Shown here: positions 33,656-43,441 of the stretch, one piece after another | Numbering within the stretch: the first letter of the stretch is position 1 | Layout of the letters: each line of letters begins with the position of its first letter | Source: Zygnema cylindricum | Lineage: Eukaryota > Streptophyta > Zygnematophyceae > Zygnematales > Zygnemataceae | Assembly (NCBI GenBank): GCA_037447655.1 | Contig: JBBHKE010000812.1 | Coordinates: forward strand, 1 to 45,394 | DNA: 45,394 nt | Direction of reading: 5' to 3' | Made by a program: the position numbers and the translations under genes | Notes under the pieces: model-generated | What the model was told of the DNA's origin: nothing | Databases searched by the model: none | Seen by the model: only the letters and a program-made list of their open reading frames with translations

Positions 33656-34089
33656 TAGCGTTGTGTACGCTTATTCCGTCTCGCCTTTTTTTTTATTCTC
33701 CATTAGCGTAGTTCATTCTGTTTTTTTCTTTACTTTATATAGGGTTATTTTTTAGTACCTTACAAAATGGAAGTACGCCATCAGTCAATTAGTGTGGTGT
33801 ATGGACAGTTTCATACGGTACAAAATTGTACCTTTTTTAAGTGAAAAGTATAATTAATGAGTTTTAGTAGTCACGGACGCATGAGAATGTGCGCTCTAAA
33901 AAGGGGGTCTAATCGGGTTGTCAAATATCACGTTCGCACATATTCGTCCAGTAAGCACGTTTCGACTGTGTGAACGTACGATTTGTGTACGATTTGTCAG
34001 ATTTTGTACGAATACCTATATTAGTGTAAGCATGTTTGAGACCGACATTTTTTTTTTCAAAGACCCAAAATATAATTATTAAAAAATTA

Positions 34090-35752
34090 GGGTGAAGTTC
34101 CATCATACCTTTCTGTAATTGTACGGCAAACTCTACAGACCGGGTCGATTGAGTCGAAGTTCCATCACGTAGAGTTTGTCATACTCGTGTTCTAAATTGA
34201 CTGGCGCCACGCAAGCTACGATAGCTACGCAAGCACCGACAAACTTAACTTCAAATCTTGATTTGTGTACCATGTACCTGTGTACGAAGTAATCATACGA
34301 CAAAACTTTTATACATTTTGCAGACGCCAGTCTATACGCTAGCTCATATTTTAGGGTTTCGGTTTTCGAGCATAACGAAAGTCCTTTGAGAGAAATAGTG
34401 TGACGAACAAAAGTTACCCAAAATAGCGTGACGAGGGAATTTTACTAAATTTCGTTTTTTTTTTCGGTTGTATTTTGGAAACCGCGTGTCATGTGCAAAT
34501 CTTAAGTTTTTTCATTGGCTTTCCATCATGACAGGTAGCTTAATTGTCCACCGTGTCACAATTTTTTTTTTTTTGTATGCCAACTTATCTCCTCGAGGTG
34601 GGTTGAGTCTAAGGGCGTGTTCCCATGTGTTCAAGTAAGGGTTTTTTTCCGTCGTTTACACAAAAAATGGGACTTCCAACTTGAATATATTGCGCCGTAC
34701 GAAAAATGGGCAAAAACTCAAATACATTTTGCGTCATCTTGGAACTTGAAAGGTACGGCGATTTGGCCGTATTATTATCGCGATCCATTTCCAGCTCATC
34801 TTCACACTTACACTGAAATCAAATCGCGACCTGATTTTAATAAAAATACTACCCTATTGACGAATAGAAAGCCTGGGTTGCACGCGTGAAAAGTTTTCAA
34901 TTTTTTTTTGCACGAAGGAAAGTAGACGCTATTATTTTCACTGCTCGTCATGAGCATGCACATAAGAAAATGACAAACATGTAAGGAAAAACTTGCAAGG
35001 GTCTCAGACCTCCACTTTCCTTCATGGGTCCTTTGCAAAAGTTTACGTCGTCCTTGTCTCTCTTCCTCTTTCTCACTCGATGACTCTTATTTTTCTCTCC
35101 CCTAAATGAAATGCGGCAATGATGGTTTCAAATGAAAGATGTATTTTTTATCTTTTTTTTTAATATCTTTGGTCGTAGTTTGACGGCATATCGGATGATA
35201 AAAGATAAATAAAAGAAATCGGAAGCCATGGCGGAAAGTTTACATACTAATGACGTCACAGCGTGGCGTGACTTCACAATGTCAAAACCCTAAACATCTA
35301 CGATGTCAGAAAAATCTCGATGTCTACAACCGTCGCCTTTGTAAACGTCACTTATTTTAGGAAGTTTCGCAGTAGTCTACATTTCGTTTCGTAGTCTGTC
35401 GCACATTTTGTAGACGTCTACGACTGTCACAAATTTTGAAGTAATGAAAGCGCAAGTAATTAATGACATAGGAACACTTTGAAAAGTACACCGTAAAATC
35501 AGCGCTAAAATCCAGAATAACGTTTCAAAATACCGGTTACATGGGAACACGCCCTAACAGACAAAATTGAAGCGAATTCATCGCAGATGAACATCCGACG
35601 GCCAGTATTACCTCCAAGACCTCCGAAAAGTATCGGCAAGATTCTCTGTAATGTTGGTTTTTGTATAAAAACAGAATAGGTGGTACGATATGGTACGAAG
35701 AGTCGCGAATTTATGTTAGAAACGCCATTTTTCGCTTGATGGAACTTCACCC
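34090..35752. mobile_element. PIF/Harbinger-like element, outer member of a nested pair
   Basis: GGGTGAAGTTCCATC and GATGGAACTTCACCC are perfect inverted repeats flanked by TTA on both sides (34087-34089 and 35753-35755). The copy at 1.1-1.5 kb lacks it, which confirms the insertion. About 720 bases remain after removing the inner element. One minus-strand stretch (35.5-35.75 kb) is open but not recognisable as a transposase. Confidence 0.88.
34613..35554. mobile_element. PIF/Harbinger-like element, inner member
   Basis: GGGCGTGTTCCCATGT begins at 34613 and ACATGGGAACACGCCC ends at 35554, flanked by TAA on both sides (34610-34612 and 35555-35557). It is 942 bases long and homologous to the 4793-12214 element in inverse orientation. 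It has subterminal GTAGACGTC repeats and no transposase. Confidence 0.9.
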
Positions 35753-35945
35753 TTAGAATGTATGTTTTTTTTCAAAATTTTCAAATTCTTAATTAGCGCA
35801 AACCACGGTAATTTTTCATGTACGCTAAAGAAACTTCTACGCTAATAACGATTGGCGGTGTACCGTGTCAAATTTGCGACGCTTTGTCGCTTTCCCTAAG
35901 ATTTGCGAAAAAGAATAGTGTTACTACACCGCGAATCGTAATTAG

Positions 35946-36640
35946 AGTAATGAAAAAATTAGAGTAAAAAAACAAAAAAAAACAGTTAGAGTAATGAACT
36001 CTAATTTATGTGATAGAACTTTTTCAAAGAGGAAGTTTACTCTAATTTATTTAAGTACTCTATATTGGGTTATGTCGGCAATAAATACCCGCGCTGAAAT
36101 TATAAACACTAAATTACGTAAACGTACAAAACCTGTCAGTCCGTATAGTTTTGACGTCATTATGACGCTAGTATTATTTGTCACGCTGAATGTCAGTTAA
36201 TGTTCACACTGACGACGATGCTATCGACGGATGAGAGTTATGCGAACGACTTTTTTTCGATGTGATTGATTTTTCGTTTAGTGCGATTTCACGTGCGAGC
36301 GCGATTGTATTATGTCATTATTTGTACCTTTTTACTTAAAAAGTACAATTTTGCACGGTCGAACGTCGTTCGTACTCCACACTTTTTAAAACAAACCTAT
36401 ATTACAATTTTGTTACGCTAATTAAAGTTACCTAAATTAGCATAATGAAAAAATTAGAATTGTTTACTCTATTTGATGTAATAGAGTCGAAATTTTGAGC
36501 GACCGAATTAGAGCAATTTACTCTAATTACGATTCGCGGTGTACCGTGTCAGATTTGCGACGCTAGTCACGATGTCACGTACTTCCACGATTCCGAAGAG
36601 TACAAAGTACAATAATGTTCGATTGTACTGACAGTACAAT
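35946..36640. other. AT-rich repeat remnants
   Basis: Another hairpin-module half (TTACGATTCGCGGTGTACCG, 36528) followed by GTGTCAGATTTGCGACGC lies near the right end. The rest is low-complexity sequence with TCTAATT repeats and no gene. Confidence 0.45.
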
Positions 36641-38275
36641 TTTTGTTTTTTTTTTTTGGTTGATCGGCCGTAACTGAGCCGTTTTACGGTGAATCAACTG
36701 ACGCGAACGCCGGGCCCTCAAATTTGGCAACAGAATCCGTTCGGATCAGCGCGGCGGTCGGTTAACAGTCGTCCGGTTCGTTGTCCGTCGTCGACCTCTG
36801 GATCCGACACAGGCAGCAAAAAACGATAGGTAGCGTGGCATAAAGCAAAACAACGGGACATACATGGAGTTTAAACTTTTAACCCTAGTTGTTCAATATG
36901 TGGATTTTTTCCATTTTTCCCAGTTTCTACGTATTGTACGTGACTTTTGAAAAATACGCAAAAAAACGTCTACTGTAAACTGAAACTGACATATTACGGT
37001 AACTAATAAACAAAATACTGTAACAGTTAGATTTTTTACAGAAACTGTACGGTAGTTTACAAAAAAGATTCGATGCACGTATCCGTACTTTCTGTTCAGT
37101 AAACCGAACAGAATGTACATGGATTGTACGGGAAAATAATGTGACGTCTACAAGTTTTTCCAAAAAGAGACGTTGCGGCGTCACACTATTTGAGTGCCGT
37201 GAGTTCAAATTTTGTACGGGCGTCTTCTTCAATTTTCGAAAAGAAGCCGCCATTATTACTTGAACAGTTGAACGCGAAAAATCACAGAAGTTGCCATTAC
37301 CAACGCCACGGCAGTAGTTAGTTAACTGTCATTGAAGCCGTTGACGAAGAAGTCACGGACCTCCAAAAAAGCGGCCATGCCCACGGATAGGTAAAGAAGG
37401 AAGGCCATGACTGCCTGTCTGTGAAAGGCAGGCAATTTTATTATAATGAAATAGCAAATCGAAGGAATTAAACCTGCATCCATATACATCGCGCTGAACC
37501 CTTCCATAGATTGTCCTTAACCAGTTGGTGTAGATATTTAGATGGAAATGTGGAATGTGATAATTATTTAGTTAAATAATGGTTTTCAGCGCTCATTTAA
37601 CGGAAAGCATACAAACTGCGGAACATGATCAATTAAATTTTTTAAATTTGTACGGATTTGTACGGAAAAAATTCATTAACGTTTTTTTCAAATCGACCTC
37701 TCCAGTTTCTACGTATTGTACGCTCGTTCGAAACGTGCGTAAAATACGTTTTGAACAACTATGCTTTTAACTGAAGTCAATAATGACACATAAAACGTGG
37801 ACGCTGGTTTCAGGGTGGCGTATCTTGACGGCCGAGAAAATGTGGAGGTTTTCTTGTACAATCATGACGAATCTTGACAGACAAAAAGGTCAGTACGTTT
37901 CAAGTAACCTCCTAAATAATCGGGACCGTTTAGACGGACGGATTCGTTTCTGTTGGGAATGTTGCCGAATTTTGACCGTTGAGATGGACTAAATGGAGAA
38001 AACCGTACCGTACGTTACCGTGGAGCGCACGGCCTGATTCTCGGTGAGAGCGAGTGTAAGATCCCGACAAAAACCTTAGACATGCGGACGGGCTGGCCCG
38101 CATTGACGGGAATGCGGAATGTTTCTCTGCAGTCCAGTAATATAATAATCTTGCCTGATCGGACGGTCGACCTTAACGATGAAGAAGGCGCTCGACACGT
38201 GTTTGGTAATTAATACACGTAACTGATTGCCGCGCACGTTACAACCGAAACTGCGCGGAATTCGACATCCAAGAC

Positions 38276-38320
38276 TACCTGAACCACAGAAACACTCCTA
38301 CCTGAACCACAGAAACATGA
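38276..38320 (+). repeat. 23-base direct repeat, two copies
   Basis: TACCTGAACCACAGAAACAC at 38276 recurs at 38299 with only the last base changed. Confidence 0.85.
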
Positions 38321-38440
38321 AGTTTGCGGCTGTGGTTAATAAACTCGCCTTCGAACATAAGTCAATTCATCCAAGCGGTCGAATTCTTGATCTTTTGAAA
38401 TCGGACGGTGCGGGTGACGCCACAAAGATCTTTTCATATA

Positions 38441-38548
38441 ACTGTTCAGCAGTCCCCTAACGTGGACGTATTCGGACTTGGAAATGTTCGGGTGACTGTT
38501 CAACAGTCCCCCTAACGTGGACGTATCCCGACTTGAAAATGAAAGCTC
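38441..38548 (+). repeat. 54-base tandem repeat upstream of the promoter
   Basis: ACTGTTCAGCAGTCCCC and TAACGTGGACGTATTCGGAC (38441-38494) are repeated at 38495-38548 as ACTGTTCAACAGTCCCCC and TAACGTGGACGTATCCCGAC. It lies about 350 bases upstream of the predicted start site. ACTGTTCAACAGTC is itself near-palindromic. Confidence 0.8.
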
Positions 38549-38799
38549 AACCTCCGAGGGCTTATTGCGGTCACGTGCCGCGTCAAGATGGATGGCCAAG
38601 ATTTTTCGATCCTTCAAAGCTCTCCACGTGCATTACTACACGACACTCAGATCCAAGTGTCAGCTCCGAATCGGACGGCTGCGAATATTTTTGAGAAGTT
38701 GCTTCAACACGTTTCCTCGTCAAATCGACGAGGATCCAGGTGGCTAGTCAGAGAATCGGACGGTTGTTATCATCCACTTTAGTTATACGTGTCACGGGG

Positions 38800-38885
38800 T
38801 TCTGAAACCCTAGATTTGGTTGCTGGAAATGACTGGGTTTTTGCCGCCGCCTTTAAATAGAGAGAAGCAGAATGCAAATATCATC
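38800..38885 (+). promoter_or_regulatory. probable core promoter of the fusion gene
   Basis: TTTAAATA at 38852-38859 is a TATA-like box, and AAACCCTAG at 38805-38813 resembles the telo-box common in plant promoters of growth-related genes. A pyrimidine-rich leader follows from about 38900. A start site near 38885 is inferred from TATA spacing only. Another AAACCCTAA lies in the leader near 40094. Confidence 0.45.
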
Positions 38886-39086
38886 TTTTTAAATATTAGT
38901 GTTGATCTGCTCCCTTGTCTACCTACTCCTTACATATATTCGCTCTCTCCCTCTCCAAGCTTCCACCGCCTTTATTTAACACTTCCATCGCTTGAAAGTT
39001 TTACTTTCTTTTGGTTTATCGCTTCATTTTTTCGCTGCCAAGGTTTTCCTCTCAATTTTTTTGACTGCGAACTTCATTTATTTTTG

Positions 39087-39509
39087 GTAAGTATTCAAAC
39101 TAATTTAGTATTTGTCTTAAAGGATGAAAATTGCACAGCAGACATCGTTTTCTGTTTTTTTTTTTCTGTAATGTAAGGACTTCCGTTTGTTTGGCTGTTG
39201 TCATCATAGTTTGTTTGATGCTGTTATACATTACGCAGATAGTTCGAGAGGGTTGAAGAGAGGTCGAGGGACAATAAGAGGCACTGTTAGAGGGAATGGA
39301 GGGAGGAAGAGGGAGACGCATGGAGGGGAGAGTTAGCCTAAGAGATATTCACGGAATCTACTATGGAGGCTTGGAATAGTCGATAGTCCAGCCGAAAATC
39401 GTCCTTCAAAGTCCTTTTTCAAGATTTTGTTTTCTGATTTAATTCTCTTACTTTGTTCTCCTTAGTGACCTGTTGTGCTTGTTTGCTTTTTTCGGGTTCG
39501 GTTTTGCAG
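39087..39509 (+). other. predicted 5'-leader intron 1 of the fusion gene
   Basis: G/GTAAGT at 39087 and a T-rich tract ending GGTTTTGCAG at 39509 give a 423-base intron just upstream of the tiny uORF. If spliced, exon 1 (about 38885-39086) joins exon 2 (39510-39689) with no ATG before the tiny uORF. There is no transcript evidence here; this is a splice-signal prediction. Confidence 0.6.
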
Positions 39510-39537
39510 CACTCAATCTTATTTATAAAACATCTGA

Positions 39538-39546
39538 ATGAAGTAA
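39538..39546 (+). CDS. tiny uORF (Met-Lys-stop) overlapping the small uORF by one base
   Basis: ATG AAG TAA is followed directly by TGG, so the last A of the stop is the A of the small-uORF ATG (TAATGG). This one-base overlap of a 2-4 codon uORF with the conserved uORF is the known plant AdoMetDC leader arrangement. In plants the tiny uORF sets how many ribosomes reach the small uORF. It is the first ATG in the predicted spliced exon 2. Confidence 0.85.
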   Translation: MK

Positions 39547-40089
39547 TGGAGCCAAAGGACTCATCATCAAGTTTACCTAGTATTAGTAATTTAGCCACGA
39601 GGCAGTACGAGGCGCCGCTAGGATTCGTAGTTGAGGACGTTCGCCCCTGGGGAGGAATCGACTTTTTCCGAACTGCTGCCTACTCGAACGTAAGACCTGT
39701 CAACCTTTTATATCATATTTATTGAGAGTTATGTGAGCTACTTTTGTGGTTGTTTAGTGTTTCGAATGAGAAACGTATTGTATCTCATTGAGTTCTGAGA
39801 GTACTGTCTCATATCGAGTCATGGGTTTTTTAATGATTTTGAATTCGGTTTCTGTATGGAAGAGTAAAAAAGAGCATGAAACTATTTGGTAATAGGAATA
39901 TTATGGTAGTATGTCTTCTGTTTTTGTCTGATGTTCAAATCTTTCTTGGTTTTTCATTCCTCGAAAAAATGTTTTGTATTGCCCTTTCTTCCGCTGTATT
40001 TGTTTGTGATACCATCTCCGTTTTTTTTTTCCGTTGCTGAAATATTTTTTTTGTTTGTTTCTGTGCAGTGTGTCCGCAAACCATCCTGA
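39546..40089 (+). CDS. 54-codon AdoMetDC upstream ORF (conserved peptide uORF), split by intron 39690-40068
   Basis: Exon codons 1-48 begin MEPKDSSSS and include YEAPLGFVVEDVRPWGG and FFRTAAYSN. GTAAGA at 39690 and TGTGCAG ending at 40068 define a 379-base intron, and the next exon reads CVRKPS then TGA. This is the plant SAMDC small uORF, whose family core is YEAPLGYSIEDVRP..GG..KFRSAAYSNCVRKPS. In plants this peptide stalls ribosomes when polyamines are high and represses the downstream decarboxylase. The position upstream of the main ATG, the length (50-54 in plants) and the intron point all match. The match is sequence-level and I regard it as secure. Regulation in this organism is inferred. 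Confidence 0.95.
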
Positions 40090-40309
40090 TAAACCCTAAT
40101 TAGATACTCCTCAATCTAGGACATTTAGAGATTAGGTCTTCTACTTTAAGTTATCCTCCCTCTTCTCTCCCTCTTCTTCCACTTATTCTCCTCTCTTTTA
40201 GATAACGCCTCCCTGCTAAGAGTTTTCAGGGTACTTAGGGCTGTTCTACCCTCTTAGTCACTTAGCACAGCTGTTATCTTTTTTTCGGATTTTGAAAAAG
40301 TATTCATCC

Positions 40310-43300
40310 ATGGGTGGACTATTTCCTCCCGAGGAGAAGGGTACTATGGAGGAGAGTGTTATAATCGTTGAGGGAGTTCAGAATGGAGGAGGTGACTCAG
40401 TTGGAGGCCTCTCTCTCCCTTGTCCTGGATTCGAGGGGTTTGAAAAGAGGCTTGAAATTGAATTTTGGGAGGTGGGAACTGAGTGTGGAGACGGGAGATA
40501 TTTTGGAGGGTGAAAATTTGGATGGTCTACGGAGGATATCGAGGGAAGACTGGGACGTGACTTTGTCTTTTGCGGCTTGTACAATCGTCTCTCGTTTGCC
40601 TAATGAGTTTTTTGATTCCTATGTGCTGTCGGAGTCTTCTCTTTTTGTTTACCCCAAGAGAGTGGTAATCAAGACATGTGGAACCACTAAACTCTTGGAC
40701 GCTATACCTAACTTACTGAAGTCGGCGGAGAAAGTCGGGTTTTTACCCTCTAGGTGCAAGTATACACGTGGCACTTTCATGTTCCCTCAAGTTCAACCGG
40801 ATCCTCACCACTCTTTCGACTCGGAGGCAAAGGTCTTGGAGAAACATTTTGGGCACTTGGGGAGTGGAGGGAAAGCTTTTGTGATGGGAGATGCGCTCAA
40901 GTTTCCCAACTGGCATGTGTATGTGGCGGGGATTGATAAGGTGTCCAAAGGGGGAAGAGAGGGAGTATGTGGAAAGCTTGGAGGGAAGTTAATGGAAAGT
41001 TATCGGGAACCCGTCTATACCATGGAGATGTGTATGACTAAGCTTGATAGGAAAGTGGCCTCCCAGTTTTACCAAGAGGCGGGTTTCTTGACTCCAGCGG
41101 AATGTACGAAAGCTTCGGGTATTGGAGAACTGTTACCAAAATCGCACATTGACGATTTTCTCTTTGAGCCTTGTGGGTATTCGATGAATGGGATTGAAGG
41201 AAATGCTCATTCTACTATCCATATTACTCCTGAGGATGGATTTTCTTACGCCTCCTTCGAAACCATGGGGTACGGAAATGACGGCCCGAACTTGGGCAGA
41301 TTGGTTAAAAATGTCTTGGAGACTTTTAAACCTGGGAAATTCTCATTGGCCCTACACTCCGATGGGGGGGCAGGGTTAGAGGGGTCCGGATCTTGGGGGG
41401 GACAGCTTCCAGAGTTGGAGAACTATTATTGCGAGGGGACTTCTCGTCAGGAACTTCCTATGGGATCTGCAGTGGTGTTCCACACTTTCAAGGCCCTGGA
41501 GAACTGCGAAAGTTTCAATGTGTCTGTTTCTCCGATTCCGTTACAGTTGGAGGCAATTGGTAGTGGTGTGAAGATGGGTGGAGGGAAGGGTCTGCAGAAC
41601 TTATCACGGAAGAGCTCTGTCATGGAGTTAAAGCTTCTTTCTGGAGTAAAGAATTTCGACTCTATGGATCTAGCAGTGAAGGAAACTTTTTTGAATTTTG
41701 GATCTTCTGCGGCAGCAGTGTTGGCGTCAGTTAAGCCGTCGCTGATTGGTTCCTCTCCCTCAGATGTGGATAAATTCATATCTTCAGTCGTCCGTACTAC
41801 AGGAGTTGAAGAAGCTTTTTATCTGCTGGACCTCGGAGTGGTTATGAGGCTATGGAAACTTTGGACTACTCTAATGCCTCGAGTTACCCCATTTTATGCT
41901 GTCAAATGTAATCCGGATCCGGCAATTATTGCTCTTTTGTCTTCACTTGGGACTGGATTTGATGTGGCGAGCAAAGCTGAGCTTGGTGCTGTCACGTCTT
42001 TTGGAGTTTCTCCAGAGAACATAATCTATGCCAATCCTTGCAAACTGCCTACTCACATTAAGGCAGCAAAAGAGAAAGATGTGACTCTTACCACCTTTGA
42101 CTCGGAATCGGAGCTTTTTAAGCTGAAGAAGTATCATCCTGAGGCGGAGGCTGTACTGAGGATTAGAGCGGATGATAGAAATGCCAGGTGTCCTCTCGGA
42201 GTAAAGTACGGAGCAGAAATTGAGGATTGCGAGGATTTGTTGAAGCTTGCTAAGAAACTGCATGTGAAAGTGGCAGGTGTCGCTTTCCATGTGGGAAGTG
42301 GAGCTTCCAATCCTCAAGCTTTTGCAGATGGTATTCAATCAGCTCGGTCTATATTTGATATGGCAGAGAGCCTGGGAATGGAGAAGATGACTTTACTCGA
42401 TATTGGTGGAGGATTTACTTCGAAGGGAGGACAAGGAGTAGGGTTCAATGCGGCAGCCATGGCTATCAATGCTGCTTTGGATATGCATTTCCCCTACGAT
42501 GCAGGTGTACGGATTATAGCTGAACCTGGAAGGTTTTTTGCTGAGGCTCCAGCCACTTTGGCTACTCATGTTTTTGGAACACGAGTTCGAAAGGGAGGGG
42601 AGCAGAAGAGAGAATACTGGATAAATGATGGGCTGTATGGGTCGATGAATTGTTTACTGTATGACCATGCGGAGCTTACTACTAGGCCTGTGGCAGGTCC
42701 TGGGAAGGAGAGAGAGGTATCTGGTAACTCTTGGGATGGCAGTAAGATGTATCTTTCGACTATTTTTGGACCGACTTGTGATGGATTGGATACGGTTCTT
42801 CGAGATGTATGGCTCCCTCAGTTGGAGTGTGGTGACTGGCTGGTGAGTTTTTGGTTGTCTTGCCATATCTTATTTTTTTATTGTGCATATCATTATCATT
42901 TTTATCATTTTGTTTATGTACAATTTTGTTTTAAATTGGGATTTGTTTTCATGCATTTTATATTGGCGTAAGTAACTCTTTTTTTTTACATTTCCATTTG
43001 TACCCTTCATATTCCCTCACTTCTACCTGTCAGTCCTGTTTCTCTCATCTCCCTTATCATTTCCTGTATTTTTTCTTACTTCTCTCCTCTCTGTTTTGGA
43101 AGTGGACTTTGTTCTAATAGTTTTCTGTTATTTTTTATCAGGTATTTCCTCGCATGGGAGCTTACACGCAAGCTGCGGGTTCTTCCTTCAATGGTTTTAG
43201 TTCGGCAGATATTGCAACGCACTATGTCTACTCTTCTCAAAACGAGGATGTGAATGAGATGATTGACCGCTTGTGTGATAGTGACGGTGATAGTAACACT

Positions 43301-43441
43301 GGAGGAGATTTTGCTAATGTTTCCGATTTACCGAATTGTTTCTCGACCGGCGGTCAAGGGAGTGGAGATTCTTCCTCGGATTTTGGGGATGGGGAGATGT
43401 CCCGAGGTTTTAGTAGTGGTAGTGATGATGAGTCGTTCTGA
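40310..43441 (+). CDS. SAMDC/ODC: AdoMetDC-ODC bifunctional fusion (spermidine synthesis); intron 42843-43141; +1 shift needed near 40470-40513
   Basis: The predicted protein has 943 residues if it starts at ATG 40310, the first ATG after the leader uORF. The N-terminal half is pyruvoyl-dependent S-adenosylmethionine decarboxylase. It has GFEGFEKRLE with the two N-terminal glutamates (Glu42 and Glu45, equivalent to human Glu8 and Glu11) and LSESSLFVYP with the self-cleavage site Glu108/Ser109. It also has KTCGTT (Cys123), CGYSMN (Ser291) and TIHITPE (His304). A hinge (about 405-470) leads without a stop or intron into PLP-dependent ornithine decarboxylase. Its motifs are PFYAVKCN (Lys532, Schiff base), HVGSGAS (His660), DIGGGF (697-702), EPGRFF (738-743) and FGPTCDGLD (Cys823). 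Intron 42843-43141 (GTGAGT...ATCAG) joins CGDWL to VFPRMGAYT, and exon 4 ends in an acidic Ser/Gly/Asp tail. Together the halves would make putrescine and decarboxylated AdoMet, the two substrates of spermidine synthase. The order matches the apicomplexan fusion, but AdoMetDC looks plant-like. The first ~55 codons are in another frame. The identity of both domains is very secure; integrity of the N-terminus is not. Confidence 0.95.
40466..40513 (+). other. +1 frame discontinuity inside the AdoMetDC N-terminus
   Basis: Residues MGGLFPP..FEGFEKRLEIEFWEV are read in one frame, which stops at TGA 40511-40513. The rest of the protein (from about LEGENLDGLRRIS) is in the +1 frame, which is open from about 40368. 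Both frames are open across this stretch, so the change must fall between about 40466 and 40513. One extra G in GTGGGAA (about 40479) would explain it. So would skipping the T of GGG-TGA-A, giving ..FGG then ENLDGL. Starting instead at ATG 40383 in the second frame would lose the two N-terminal glutamates needed by AdoMetDC. The sequence alone cannot separate an assembly error, a mutation or recoding. Confidence 0.85.
42843..43141 (+). other. intron 3, near the end of the ODC domain
   Basis: GTGAGT follows CTG (Leu844) and a T-rich tract ends TTTTTTATCAG at 43141. Removing it joins CGDWL to VFPRMGAYT, the continuous ODC core sequence. Retention would add about 42 hydrophobic residues and stop near 42969, removing the MGAYT strand and the acidic tail. 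Confidence 0.9.

Larger units (their letters stand above)
33656..35945. repeat. AT-rich dispersed repeat, second copy, interrupted by a nested element pair
   Basis: Bases 33700-34089 and 35753-35850 together match 1100-1560 as reverse complement. The break falls exactly at the TTA duplication of the inserted Harbinger-like element. The right end carries a 104-base hairpin module (35842-35945, CTAATAACGATTGGCGG...GCGAATCGTAATTAG). Confidence 0.7.
36640..38800. other. upstream intergenic region of the fusion gene
   Basis: I see no clear gene. CCAGTTTCTACGTATTGTACG occurs twice in near-identical form (about 36921 and 37700). A minus-strand open stretch at 37507-37322 with two hydrophobic runs is GC-balanced, but I cannot assign it. 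Direct repeats near the promoter are listed separately. Regulatory content is unknown. Confidence 0.4.

Noticed and set aside
39453-39545. Extending the uORF upstream to an ATG at 39453
   Set aside because: That start lies in predicted intron 1, and the conserved family arrangement fixes the start at the ATG overlapping the tiny uORF stop.
40368-42971. A single 867-residue gene product exactly as the longest open frame suggests
   Set aside because: Its first ~35 residues do not fit AdoMetDC, while the other frame encodes the conserved GFEGFEKRLE. Its last ~42 residues are intron sequence, and the true end is in exon 4.
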